Positions 6,327 to 12,529 of a stretch of 14,622 nucleotides of DNA are shown in pieces. The stretch comes from Betaproteobacteria bacterium (GTDB lineage Bacteria > Pseudomonadota > Gammaproteobacteria > Burkholderiales > Burkholderiaceae_C). Position numbers and translations under genes: made by a program. The stretch's first letter is position 1. The number at the start of each line of letters is the position of its first letter. The stretch is taken from contig CANFOR010000047.1 in the NCBI GenBank assembly GCA_947448675.1, forward strand, positions 1 through 14,622, written 5' to 3'. The notes beneath the pieces were generated by a model. It was not told where the DNA came from. It made no database searches and saw only the letters and a list, made by a program, of their open reading frames with translations.

Positions 6327-8147
6327 ATGAGCAAGGTCATTGTTTTTGCCGCGCCGGTATTCTTTTTACTCATCGCCATCGAGTGGGCCTGGGGCTTGTA
6401 CAAGGGCCGCAACACCTACACCTTGAGCGACGCCATCAGCAGCATCGGACTGGGCATGCTCAGCCAGTTGGCGGGCGTGTTCACACGCCTGCTGCGGGTG
6501 GGCATTTACACAGCGGTGTACAGCAGCGTGGCCGTGTGGCAAAACGATGCTTTTTGGCTCAGCGGGTACGGCTGGCTCTTGGCCCTGCTGCTCTACGATT
6601 TTTGCTACTACTGGCTGCACCGCATGGGCCACGAGAGCGCCGTGCTGTGGGCGGCGCATGTGGTGCACCACCAAAGCCAAAGCTATAACCTGTCTACCGC
6701 GCTGCGCCAAACCAGTAGCGGCATGCTGCTGGGCTGGGTGTTCTACCTGCCCATGGCTTTGGCGGGCGTGCCACCTTTTGTGTTTGGCATCGTGGCCCTG
6801 GTAGATCTGCTCTACCAATATTGGGTGCACACCGAGCATGTGCCGCGCTTGGGCTGGTTCGACCGTTGGTTTTGCAGCCCCAGCAACCACCGCGTGCACC
6901 ACGCGGTGAACGACGTGTATGTCGACAAAAACTACGGCGGTATCTTGGTCGTGTGGGATCGCCTGTTTGGCAGCTTTACCGAAGAGCGCGAGCCCTGCGT
7001 GTACGGCACACGCAAGCCGCTCAACAGTTGGGACCCGCTGTGGGCCAATGCCCAGGTCTACGCCCAGCTCGCGCACGACAGTTGGTACGCCCGCTCCTGG
7101 GCCGACAAGCTGCGCGTGTGGCTCAAGCCACCCGGCTGGCGCCCTGCTGACGTGGCCGCGCGCTTTGCGCAGCCCACCTTTCGCTTGGCCGATGTGCGCA
7201 GATTTAACCCGCCGACTTCGCGCGCGGTGCAAGCCTTTGCATGCCTGCAATTTGTGTTGCTCATGGTGGGCGTGTTGGCCTTTTTGTGGGTGGCCGACGC
7301 TCAGCCCCTGGCCCGCATGGCGGTGTGCTGGGCCGTGCTTTGCACCGGCCTGTGGGCCCTGGGCGCGATGCTGCAAGGGCGCATCGGCATGCTGGTCATG
7401 CTCTTGCTGGAGGTCGCCGCCTTGTCTACCGCCACAGCGGCCCTGGGGCTGCCCGAGTGGCACTATGTGTTCAAACCACTGGCACTCTTGCTAGCTATAA
7501 TTTTTGTAGCTTCCAACGCACATTTGACGGGCGTTACGAGCTTTTTTTCTTCTCAAAACCGCTTGACTGCGCTGCTCTTGGCGGCATTGTGTTGCTGCGG
7601 CGTGGGCGATGTGCTGCTGATGCTGCCGGGCTTGTTTGTGCCCGGTTTGTTGGCGTTTTTGTGCGGCCATCTGTTCTACATCGCCATGCTGCGCCAAGGC
7701 CAAGCTTGGTTCCCCGGCCGTAAGGCCCTGCTGGCCACACTGGCCTATGGCGCGACCATGTACGCCCTGCTGCTGGGCTACCTGCCCACTGCACTGCGCC
7801 TGCCCGTGGCGGTGTATGTGCTGGTGATCGCGCTCATGGCAGCCCAAGCCTTGGGCCGCGCCAACGTACTGCGTGACGCTGCAAGTCGCTGGGTGGCCGT
7901 GGGTGCGCTGTGCTTCATGCTGTCTGACAGCTTGTTGGCGCTCAACAAGTTTGTGTTGCCGCTGCAGTTGTGGGGCCTGGCCGCGCCGTTTTGGGTGCTG
8001 AGTAGCTACTATGCCGCTCAAATTTTGATAGCACTCTACGCACAACCAGAGCGCGTTGTAAGGCATTTTCCCAATGAAAATGCGGTTAAAGCTGCATTGG
8101 AACCGCAAGCAAGCAGCACCTACCAGCCCGTCGATTTGCGTCCATAG
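6327..8147 (+). CDS. Fusion membrane protein: alkylglycerol monooxygenase-like (fatty acid hydroxylase superfamily) + YhhN/TMEM86 lysoplasmalogenase-like
   Basis: A 606-aa polytopic membrane protein with two enzyme domains. Residues about 1-250 form a membrane di-iron hydroxylase of the sterol desaturase superfamily: HRMGH (98-102), HVVHH (111-115), WVHTEH (166-171) and NHRVHH (187-192). The blocks YNLSTALRQ, YQYWVHTE, DKNYGG and WDRLFGSF resemble animal alkylglycerol monooxygenase (TMEM195), which cleaves ether lipids. A linker of about 50 residues follows. Residues about 300-575 are hydrophobic and carry YhhN-family landmarks KPL (383), GVGDVLL (D428), GHLFYI (448) and LSDSLLA (D534). In animals that family (TMEM86) hydrolyses the vinyl-ether bond of lysoplasmalogens. 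ATG 6327 follows the previous stop by 19 bp; there is no clear ribosome-binding site, so coupling to the upstream gene is likely. Two 26-bp repeats lie inside the YhhN part. Domain calls are strong; the substrate is inference. Confidence 0.87.
   Translation: MSKVIVFAAPVFFLLIAIEWAWGLYKGRNTYTLSDAISSIGLGMLSQLAGVFTRLLRVGIYTAVYSSVAVWQNDAFWLSGYGWLLALLLYDFCYYWLHRMGHESAVLWAAHVVHHQSQSYNLSTALRQTSSGMLLGWVFYLPMALAGVPPFVFGIVALVDLLYQYWVHTEHVPRLGWFDRWFCSPSNHRVHHAVNDVYVDKNYGGILVVWDRLFGSFTEEREPCVYGTRKPLNSWDPLWANAQVYAQLAHDSWYARSWADKLRVWLKPPGWRPADVAARFAQPTFRLADVRRFNPPTSRAVQAFACLQFVLLMVGVLAFLWVADAQPLARMAVCWAVLCTGLWALGAMLQGRIGMLVMLLLEVAALSTATAALGLPEWHYVFKPLALLLAIIFVASNAHLTGVTSFFSSQNRLTALLLAALCCCGVGDVLLMLPGLFVPGLLAFLCGHLFYIAMLRQGQAWFPGRKALLATLAYGATMYALLLGYLPTALRLPVAVYVLVIALMAAQALGRANVLRDAASRWVAVGALCFMLSDSLLALNKFVLPLQLWGLAAPFWVLSSYYAAQILIALYAQPERVVRHFPNENAVKAALEPQASSTYQPVDLRP
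7494..7519 (-). repeat. 26-bp dispersed repeat, copy G (inside fusion protein, first YhhN helix)
   Basis: On the plus strand it begins GCTATAATTTTTGTAGC and ends CAACGC. In the gene frame it encodes AIIFVASN, the end of the first YhhN helix after the KPL landmark. It is in the same orientation and codon phase as copies F and B relative to their genes. Confidence 0.75.
8016..8041 (-). repeat. 26-bp dispersed repeat, copy B (inside fusion protein, last YhhN helix)
   Basis: On the minus strand it starts GCGTAGAGTGCTATC and ends GAGC. In the gene frame it encodes AQILIALY, in the last hydrophobic segment of the YhhN domain. It is a direct repeat of copy G: the starts are 522 bp apart (174 codons), with 18 of 26 positions identical. 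Confidence 0.7.
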
Positions 8148-8246
8148 ATTTGAGGATGCCGCAGCCCCCAGGCCCTTGCATTGCTGGCTGAAAGTTCTAG
8201 CATGGTGCTGCCACCGCCGGGGTGGTTTCCGCCTTGAGGAGTTGCC

Positions 8247-8780
8247 ATGCTGCTGCAAAAATTTTTCCTGCGCTCCGCTGTGTTCGCGGCCGTCTTCTTA
8301 GCCCTCTTCTTTGTCTTGTCGGCCAGCGCTTGGGCGCAGCTGCCAGCGCAGACAGCTGCGCCCAAGCTCGAATTCGTGCCCATCATCACGGTGTGCATGG
8401 TGGGCCTGTTTTTTGTGGCGGGCGTGGTGCTGGTAATCTTCAAACTGCTTTGGCACAAAGACTGGTCTTTGGGTAGCGCCTTGTCGGAGAAGTCTAGTGC
8501 AGCTGGCGGTGCTGCTACACAAAGCGTAGCGGCCACCGCTGCTGGCACGGCGGCAACCGCCCCGGCCAGCAGTGCCAGCCGGCTCATCGCCTTCTTCGGC
8601 ATGATCGGCATGCTGGCCATGTTCATGGGCCTGGGCCTGTACATGCTTTGGGCTTTGTTTGAGGGCAAAAGCGAAGAGGCGCAAAAAGCCATCGAGGCGA
8701 TGAAATGGTATTTTTTGTGGGGTTCAGCCCTGTACGCGCCCTATGCGTTTAACCAACTCAAAGGGGCGTTCAAACCCTGA
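8247..8780 (+). CDS. Small membrane protein of unknown function
   Basis: I do not recognise this 177-aa protein. It begins with a probable signal sequence or anchor (residues 6-28, possible cleavage at ASAWA|Q). A strong transmembrane segment follows at 43-68, then a charged stretch, an Ala/Ser/Thr/Gly-rich low-complexity linker (about 81-111), a second transmembrane segment (112-138, Met/Gly-rich), and a C-terminal aromatic stretch (KWYFLWGSALYAPYAFNQ) that may sit at the membrane surface. A GAGGAG ribosome-binding site (8236-8241) lies five bases before the ATG, so it is very probably translated. It follows the fusion gene by 99 bp and converges with ruvB. No catalytic or binding motif is visible. 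Confidence 0.75.
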   Translation: MLLQKFFLRSAVFAAVFLALFFVLSASAWAQLPAQTAAPKLEFVPIITVCMVGLFFVAGVVLVIFKLLWHKDWSLGSALSEKSSAAGGAATQSVAATAAGTAATAPASSASRLIAFFGMIGMLAMFMGLGLYMLWALFEGKSEEAQKAIEAMKWYFLWGSALYAPYAFNQLKGAFKP

Positions 8781-8827
8781 GCCTGGCCTGGCTTGCAACT
8801 GCTTCGCTGCAGCGCGCTACCCAGGCT
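8780..8827. terminator. Possible bidirectional stem-loop between convergent genes
   Basis: AGCCTGG (8780-8786) and CCAGGCT (8821-8827) are perfect 7-bp complements around a GC-rich 34-base interior that can fold further. The arms span the end of the small membrane protein gene and the stop of ruvB. There is no T-run on either strand, so intrinsic termination is doubtful. Confidence 0.25.
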
Positions 8828-9881
8828 ACTCTGAAAACAGCGCCCCTGCCGCCGCAGGCGGTGCCACCCCCAAATGCCGGTACGCCGCCAAGGTGGCAAT
8901 GCGTCCGCGCGGCGTGCGCTGCAAATAGCCTTGCTGGATGAGGTAGGGCTCGATCACGTCTTCAATCGTGTCACGCTCTTCGCCAATGCTGGCGGCAATG
9001 TTGTCCAGCCCGACGGGGCCACCGTCAAAGCGGTGGATCACACATTCGAGCAGCTTGCGGTCCATCACGTCAAAGCCTTGTGGGTCAACGTCGAGCATGG
9101 CCAGGGCCTTGTTGGCGATGTCTTGCGTGATGGTGCCATTGCCCTTGACGTCGGCATAGTCGCGCACACGGCGCAGTAGGCGGTTGGCAATGCGCGGGGT
9201 GCCGCGCGAGCGCCGTGCAATCTCTACGCAACCGTCGTCGTGCAGCGGCGCGTTGAGCAAGCCGGCGCTGCGTTTGACGATGCGGCCCAGCTCCTCGGCG
9301 GTATAAAACTCCAGGCGCGCGACGATGCCAAAGCGGTCGCGCAGCGGGTTGGTGAGCATGCCCGCCCGCGTGGTCGCGCCCACCAGGGTGAAGGGCTGCA
9401 GGTCGAGCTTGATACTGCGCGCCGCCGGGCCTTCGCCGATCATGATGTCGATCTGGTAGTCCTCTAGCGCGGGGTACAAAATCTCTTCCACCACGGGGCT
9501 CAAGCGGTGGATTTCGTCGATGAATAGCACATCGTTTTTCTCCAGATTGGTCAGCAGCGCAGCCAAGTCTTTGGGCTTTTCCAGTACCGGCCCCGAGGTC
9601 TGGCGCAGGTTCACGCCCAGCTCGTGCGCAATGATGTGGCTGAGCGTGGTTTTGCCCAGGCCGGGCGGGCCAAACAGCAGCACATGGTCAAGCGCTTCGC
9701 CGCGTTTTTTGGCCGCACCAATAAAAATCTCTAGCTGCTCGCGCACCTTAACCTGGCCCACGTAGTCGTCAAACAGCTTGGGCCGTAGCGCGCGTTCAAT
9801 TGCCTCTTCATTGGGCGAAGCGGGCGCGGCAGAAACCACGCGCAGAGTTTGCGGGGCGAAGTCGTCGGTTTGGATGCTCAT
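8826..9881 (-). CDS. ruvB: Holliday junction branch migration ATPase RuvB
   Basis: AAA+ motor of the RuvAB complex, which drives branch migration of Holliday junctions in recombinational repair. The 351-aa product has the usual short variable N-terminus, then LRPKLFDDYVGQ, Walker A GPPGLGKT (71-78), Walker B FIDEIHRL (D122, E123), the GATTRAGML sensor region (168-176), and a C-terminal winged helix with GGPVGLDNIAASIGEE and PYLIQQGYLQRTPRGR. Its ATG lies three bases after the ruvA stop with no obvious ribosome-binding site of its own, so it is probably translated by coupling from ruvA. ruvC is not next to the pair in this window. Confidence 0.98.
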   Translation of the reverse strand: MSIQTDDFAPQTLRVVSAAPASPNEEAIERALRPKLFDDYVGQVKVREQLEIFIGAAKKRGEALDHVLLFGPPGLGKTTLSHIIAHELGVNLRQTSGPVLEKPKDLAALLTNLEKNDVLFIDEIHRLSPVVEEILYPALEDYQIDIMIGEGPAARSIKLDLQPFTLVGATTRAGMLTNPLRDRFGIVARLEFYTAEELGRIVKRSAGLLNAPLHDDGCVEIARRSRGTPRIANRLLRRVRDYADVKGNGTITQDIANKALAMLDVDPQGFDVMDRKLLECVIHRFDGGPVGLDNIAASIGEERDTIEDVIEPYLIQQGYLQRTPRGRIATLAAYRHLGVAPPAAAGALFSE

Positions 9882-9884
9882 GGT

Positions 9885-10466
9885 TTATTTTGCCAACGCC
9901 TTCAACGCCAACTTAATCCCCTCACTCACCCCCACCTCCTTGGGCAGGGCCTTGAGCGCGAGTGCGGCGTCGCGGTCGCTGTAGCCCAGGGCGACCAGGG
10001 CTTGCAAGATGTCGCTTTGGTCTTGGCTGGAGATGCTGGCTGCGCCTTGGGCCAAGCCCATGTCGGCACCGAGTTTGCCTTTGAGCTCTAGCAGCAGGCG
10101 CTCGGCGGTTTTTTTGCCGATGCCGGGTACTTTGATGAGCCGCCCGGCCTCTTGCAAAGTAATGGCCTGGGCCAGCTCGGCTACGGCCATGCCGCTGAGC
10201 ACACTGAGCGCAGTGCGCGGGCCAACGCCCGAGATTTTGATGAGCTGGCGAAAGGCCTCGCGCTCTGGCGCGGTGGCAAAGCCGTACAAAATTTGCGCGT
10301 CTTCGCGCACCACAAAATGCGTCAGCAGGGCCACCTTTTCACCCAGCGCGGGCAGATGGTAGAAGGTGCTCATGGGCACATCGACCTCGTAGCCCACGCC
10401 GTGGCAGTCCACCATCACCTGGGGTGGGTTTTTGTCGGTCAGGGTGCCGGTGAGTCTGCCTATCAT
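9885..10466 (-). CDS. ruvA: Holliday junction DNA-binding protein RuvA
   Basis: The DNA-binding partner of RuvB; RuvA tetramers hold the four-way junction. The 193-aa product starts MIGRLTGTL, the standard N-terminal OB-fold. Helix-hairpin-helix motifs are at LIKISGVGPRTALSVL and LIKVPGIGKKTAERLLLEL. The C-terminal RuvB-binding domain begins near DILQALVALGYSDRDA. The start codon lies in the first unit of a tandem repeat (10457-10500), so two further ATGATAGGC copies lie just upstream in other frames. The start at 10466 is fixed by the family N-terminus. It forms an operon with ruvB and is divergent from phoH. Confidence 0.98.
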   Translation of the reverse strand: MIGRLTGTLTDKNPPQVMVDCHGVGYEVDVPMSTFYHLPALGEKVALLTHFVVREDAQILYGFATAPEREAFRQLIKISGVGPRTALSVLSGMAVAELAQAITLQEAGRLIKVPGIGKKTAERLLLELKGKLGADMGLAQGAASISSQDQSDILQALVALGYSDRDAALALKALPKEVGVSEGIKLALKALAK

Positions 10467-10500
10467 GGTGTGCCTATCATTCAGTGCCTATCATTGCCTA
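10457..10500. repeat. 14-bp tandem repeat covering the ruvA start codon
   Basis: TGCCTATCAT occurs at 10457-10466, 10471-10480 and 10485-10494, exactly 14 bp apart, followed by a partial TGCCTA (10495-10500). On the minus strand each unit reads ATGATAGGCA, so the ruvA start region is present three times. The two upstream ATGs open five-codon frames, each ending in a TGA that overlaps the next ATG. The repeat fills most of the 54-bp gap between ruvA and phoH. Confidence 0.85.
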
Positions 10501-10511
10501 GCTTTCACAGG

Positions 10512-10517
10512 ATTATC
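10512..10517 (-). promoter_or_regulatory. Possible -10 element for ruvAB
   Basis: The minus strand reads TGATAATCC here, with a GATAAT hexamer preceded by TG. Transcription from it would give a leader of about 38 bases that includes the tandem repeat. No good -35 partner is visible 16-18 bp upstream, and the site overlaps the phoH ribosome-binding region, so this is tentative. Confidence 0.2.
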
Positions 10518-10520
10518 AGC

Positions 10521-11465
10521 TTGATTCTCAGACACTCTTTCACGCCGCTCAGCAACACCCGACTGGCCCACCTGTGTGGCCCGACCGACGAGCACCTGCG
10601 CCGCATCGAAGCGGGTCTGCAAGTGGCCATTGCGCACCGCCACGAGCAGTTTCGCATCGACGGCCCCAAGGCCCGCGCCACCCAGGCCCTGCAGCTCTTG
10701 CAAGCCCTGTACGAGCTGGCCGCGCGGCCGATTGCTGCCGACACCGTGCAGCTTATGTTGGCGGGCGACGCTGGGCTGGCCGCTGGCGCAGACGACGTGC
10801 AAAAGCTCAGCACCCGCCGCGCGGACCTGCAAGCGCGCACGCCCATGCAAGCCGTGTATTTGGACAACATTGCCCACCACGACATCACCTTTGGCATTGG
10901 CCCGGCGGGCACCGGCAAAACTTATTTGGCGGTGGCCAGCGCGGTGGACGCGCTGGAGCGCAATGCGGTGCAGCGCATTGTGCTGACGCGGCCTGCGGTT
11001 GAGGCGGGTGAGAAGCTGGGCTACCTGCCCGGCGACCTGAGCCAAAAGGTCGACCCCTATCTGCGCCCGCTCTACGACGCGCTGTACGAGCTGATGGGTT
11101 TTGAGCGCGTGACCAAAGCGTTTGAGCGGCACATGTTAGAGATTGCGCCGCTGGCCTTTATGCGCGGCCGCACGCTGAACAACGCCTTTGTGATTCTGGA
11201 CGAAGCGCAAAACACCAGCCCCGAGCAAATGAAAATGTTCCTCACCCGCATCGGCTTTGGCAGCAAGGCCGTGGTGACGGGCGACGTGAGCCAGATTGAT
11301 CTGCCCAAAGACATGCCCAGCGGCTTGGTCGATGCCGAGCGCGTGTTGCGCCGCGTCAAAGGCATTGCCCACACCCGCTTTACCAGCGCCGACGTGGTGC
11401 GCCACCCGCTGGTCGCGCGCATTGTTGACGCTTATGACGCTGCGGGTGTGCGGGCCGGCGTATGA
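10521..11465 (+). CDS. PhoH-like ATPase (YbeZ type)
   Basis: P-loop NTPase of the PhoH family (YbeZ in Escherichia coli), which works with YbeY in ribosomal RNA maturation and carries RNA-helicase-like motifs. The product is 314 aa if it starts at TTG 10521. That start gives (M)ILRHSFTPLSNTRLAHLCGPTDEHL, a typical family beginning, and has an AGGA ribosome-binding site (10509-10512) eight bases upstream. No suitable ATG exists there. Walker A is GPAGTGKT (127-134) and Walker B is FVILDEAQN; the blocks RPAVEAGEKLGYLPGDL, PLAFMRGRTL and VTGDVSQIDLP are diagnostic. The frame is open far upstream to 10152, but that part lies over ruvA and has no similarity. Its stop overlaps the ybeY start (ATGA), so the pair is translationally coupled. 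Confidence 0.95.
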   Translation: MILRHSFTPLSNTRLAHLCGPTDEHLRRIEAGLQVAIAHRHEQFRIDGPKARATQALQLLQALYELAARPIAADTVQLMLAGDAGLAAGADDVQKLSTRRADLQARTPMQAVYLDNIAHHDITFGIGPAGTGKTYLAVASAVDALERNAVQRIVLTRPAVEAGEKLGYLPGDLSQKVDPYLRPLYDALYELMGFERVTKAFERHMLEIAPLAFMRGRTLNNAFVILDEAQNTSPEQMKMFLTRIGFGSKAVVTGDVSQIDLPKDMPSGLVDAERVLRRVKGIAHTRFTSADVVRHPLVARIVDAYDAAGVRAGV

Positions 11466-11917
11466 AGATGATTCCCCAACTGTCTTTGAGTTTGCAAATC
11501 GCCCGCTTCGACGGCGCAGCCCTGCACCGCGCCGCCCTGCCGCGCGCCAAGGTTTTGCGCTGGGTGGCTGCGGCTTTGCAAAGCGACGCTGAAATCACCG
11601 TGCGCGTGGTGGGTGACACAGAAGCGCGCAGCTTGAACCACAGCTACCGCGGCAAAGACTACGCCACCAATGTGCTGACTTTTGACTACGCGCGCAGCCC
11701 CGTGGTGCTGGCCGACCTGGTGCTGTGTGCCAGCGTGGTGGCGCGCGAAGCGCAGGAGCAGGGCAAGAGCCTAGAGGCGCATTACGCCCACCTGCTGGTG
11801 CACGGCACCCTGCACGCGCAGGGCTATGACCACGAGACCAATGCGCGTGACGCGCTCGAGATGGAGGCGCTGGAAGTGCTGCTCATGGGCAGCCTGGGTT
11901 TTGCCAATCCGTATTGA
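11462..11917 (+). CDS. ybeY: Endoribonuclease YbeY (rRNA maturation factor)
   Basis: Metal-dependent single-strand endoribonuclease needed for 16S rRNA 3' end processing and ribosome quality control. The 151-aa protein carries the three-histidine zinc site H114, H118 and H124 in HGTLHAQGYDHE, and the upstream block LNHSYRGKDYATNVLTF with the conserved arginine. The ATG overlaps the phoH stop by four bases. In many proteobacteria a CorC-like gene follows; here the next gene is dtd on the opposite strand, so the usual triplet is broken after ybeY. Confidence 0.96.
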   Translation: MKMIPQLSLSLQIARFDGAALHRAALPRAKVLRWVAAALQSDAEITVRVVGDTEARSLNHSYRGKDYATNVLTFDYARSPVVLADLVLCASVVAREAQEQGKSLEAHYAHLLVHGTLHAQGYDHETNARDALEMEALEVLLMGSLGFANPY

Positions 11918-11956
11918 ACTACAGAGATAAAAATGCCTGCAAGGCGCATGGAATGT

Positions 11957-11982
11957 GCGTAGATAGCTATTGAATTTATAGC
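11957..11982 (+). repeat. 26-bp dispersed repeat, copy D (between ybeY and dtd)
   Basis: Starts GCGTAGATAGCTAT, the same 14 bases as copy A, and ends TATAGC. TAGCTAT (11964-11970) and ATAGCTA (11978-11984) make a perfect 7-bp stem with a 7-base loop. It lies between the convergent genes ybeY and dtd, eight bases beyond the dtd stop, so a weak terminator role is possible, though the stem is A/T-rich. It forms an inverted pair with copy C on the other side of dtd. Confidence 0.82.
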
Positions 11983-11990
11983 TAATGAAT

Positions 11991-12449
11991 TTACGACGTG
12001 ACGTGTAGCGGAATCGTCACCGGCCCGTCGTTGACCAAATGCACTTGCATGTCGGCGGCAAATTCACCGGTGGCCACCGTGCTGTGCGCGGCCCGTGCTT
12101 GGGCCACCAGATAGTCGTACAAACGGCGGCCCTGCTCGGGCGGCGCGGCGCTGGTAAAGCTGGGGCGGTTGCCGCTGGATGCGTCTGCCGCCAGCGTGAA
12201 CTGGCTCACGATCAACAGGCCGCCGTGCAAGCCTTGGCCGTCCAGGTCTTGCAGCGCATGGTTCATCTTGCCTGCTGCGTCGCTAAAAATGCGCAGCTTG
12301 AGCAGCTTGGCCAAGAGCTTGTCGGCCTGCTGTTCGGTGTCGGCGCGTTCGGCGCAAACCAGCAGCAACAGGCCCTGCCCGATGGCCCCTACGACCTTGC
12401 CATCAACCTCGACGCGGGCTTGGCGAACGCGTTGCAACAGGGCTTTCAT
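11991..12449 (-). CDS. dtd: D-aminoacyl-tRNA deacylase
   Basis: Proofreading enzyme that hydrolyses D-amino acids (and glycine mis-attached to tRNA-Ala) from tRNA. The 152-aa product has the family start MKALLQRVRQARVEVDG, the SQFTL motif (82-86) and the Gly-cisPro region NDGPVTIPL (140-148). It is slightly longer than the approximately 145-residue E. coli protein. It is the last gene of a minus-strand series tyrS, metal transporter, dtd. Its start codon directly abuts a 26-bp repeat copy (12450-12475), so the bases normally serving as ribosome-binding site are repeat-derived (AAGAGC before ATG) and look weak. Confidence 0.96.
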   Translation of the reverse strand: MKALLQRVRQARVEVDGKVVGAIGQGLLLLVCAERADTEQQADKLLAKLLKLRIFSDAAGKMNHALQDLDGQGLHGGLLIVSQFTLAADASSGNRPSFTSAAPPEQGRRLYDYLVAQARAAHSTVATGEFAADMQVHLVNDGPVTIPLHVTS

Positions 12450-12475
12450 GCTCTTAATTTCATAGCTGTCTACGC
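12450..12475 (-). repeat. 26-bp dispersed repeat, copy C (abutting dtd start)
   Basis: On the minus strand it begins GCGTAGACAGCTATGAAATT and ends AAGAGC, immediately before the dtd ATG. It matches copy D at 21 of 26 positions and faces it across dtd, with both GCGTAGA ends outermost. Confidence 0.8.
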
Positions 12476-12501
12476 ATGTTTTATGAGGTTTGTAGGAGGT
12501 T

Positions 12502-12520
12502 TTGCCACTTTGGGTGGCAA
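12502..12520 (-). other. Stem-loop between metal transporter gene and dtd
   Basis: TTGCCAC and GTGGCAA are perfect 7-bp arms around a five-base loop, ten bases beyond the transporter stop on the minus strand. It is followed by AAAACC rather than U-rich RNA on that strand, so it is more likely an mRNA end-stabilising or processing hairpin than an intrinsic terminator. Confidence 0.4.
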
Positions 12521-12529
12521 CTGCTTGCG

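Noticed and set aside
6319..6330. Three-codon frame overlapping the fusion gene start
   Set aside because: It reads ATG CCT GCA TGA with no ribosome-binding site; most likely chance.
6366..7463. Antisense frame (365 codons) opposite the fusion gene
   Set aside because: The product is His/Gln/Ala-rich and low-complexity, typical of the reverse of a membrane-protein gene; the plus-strand frame has clear catalytic motifs.
10152..10520. Upstream extension of the PhoH-like protein
   Set aside because: It overlaps ruvA on the other strand and shows no PhoH similarity; TTG 10521 has a ribosome-binding site and the family start.
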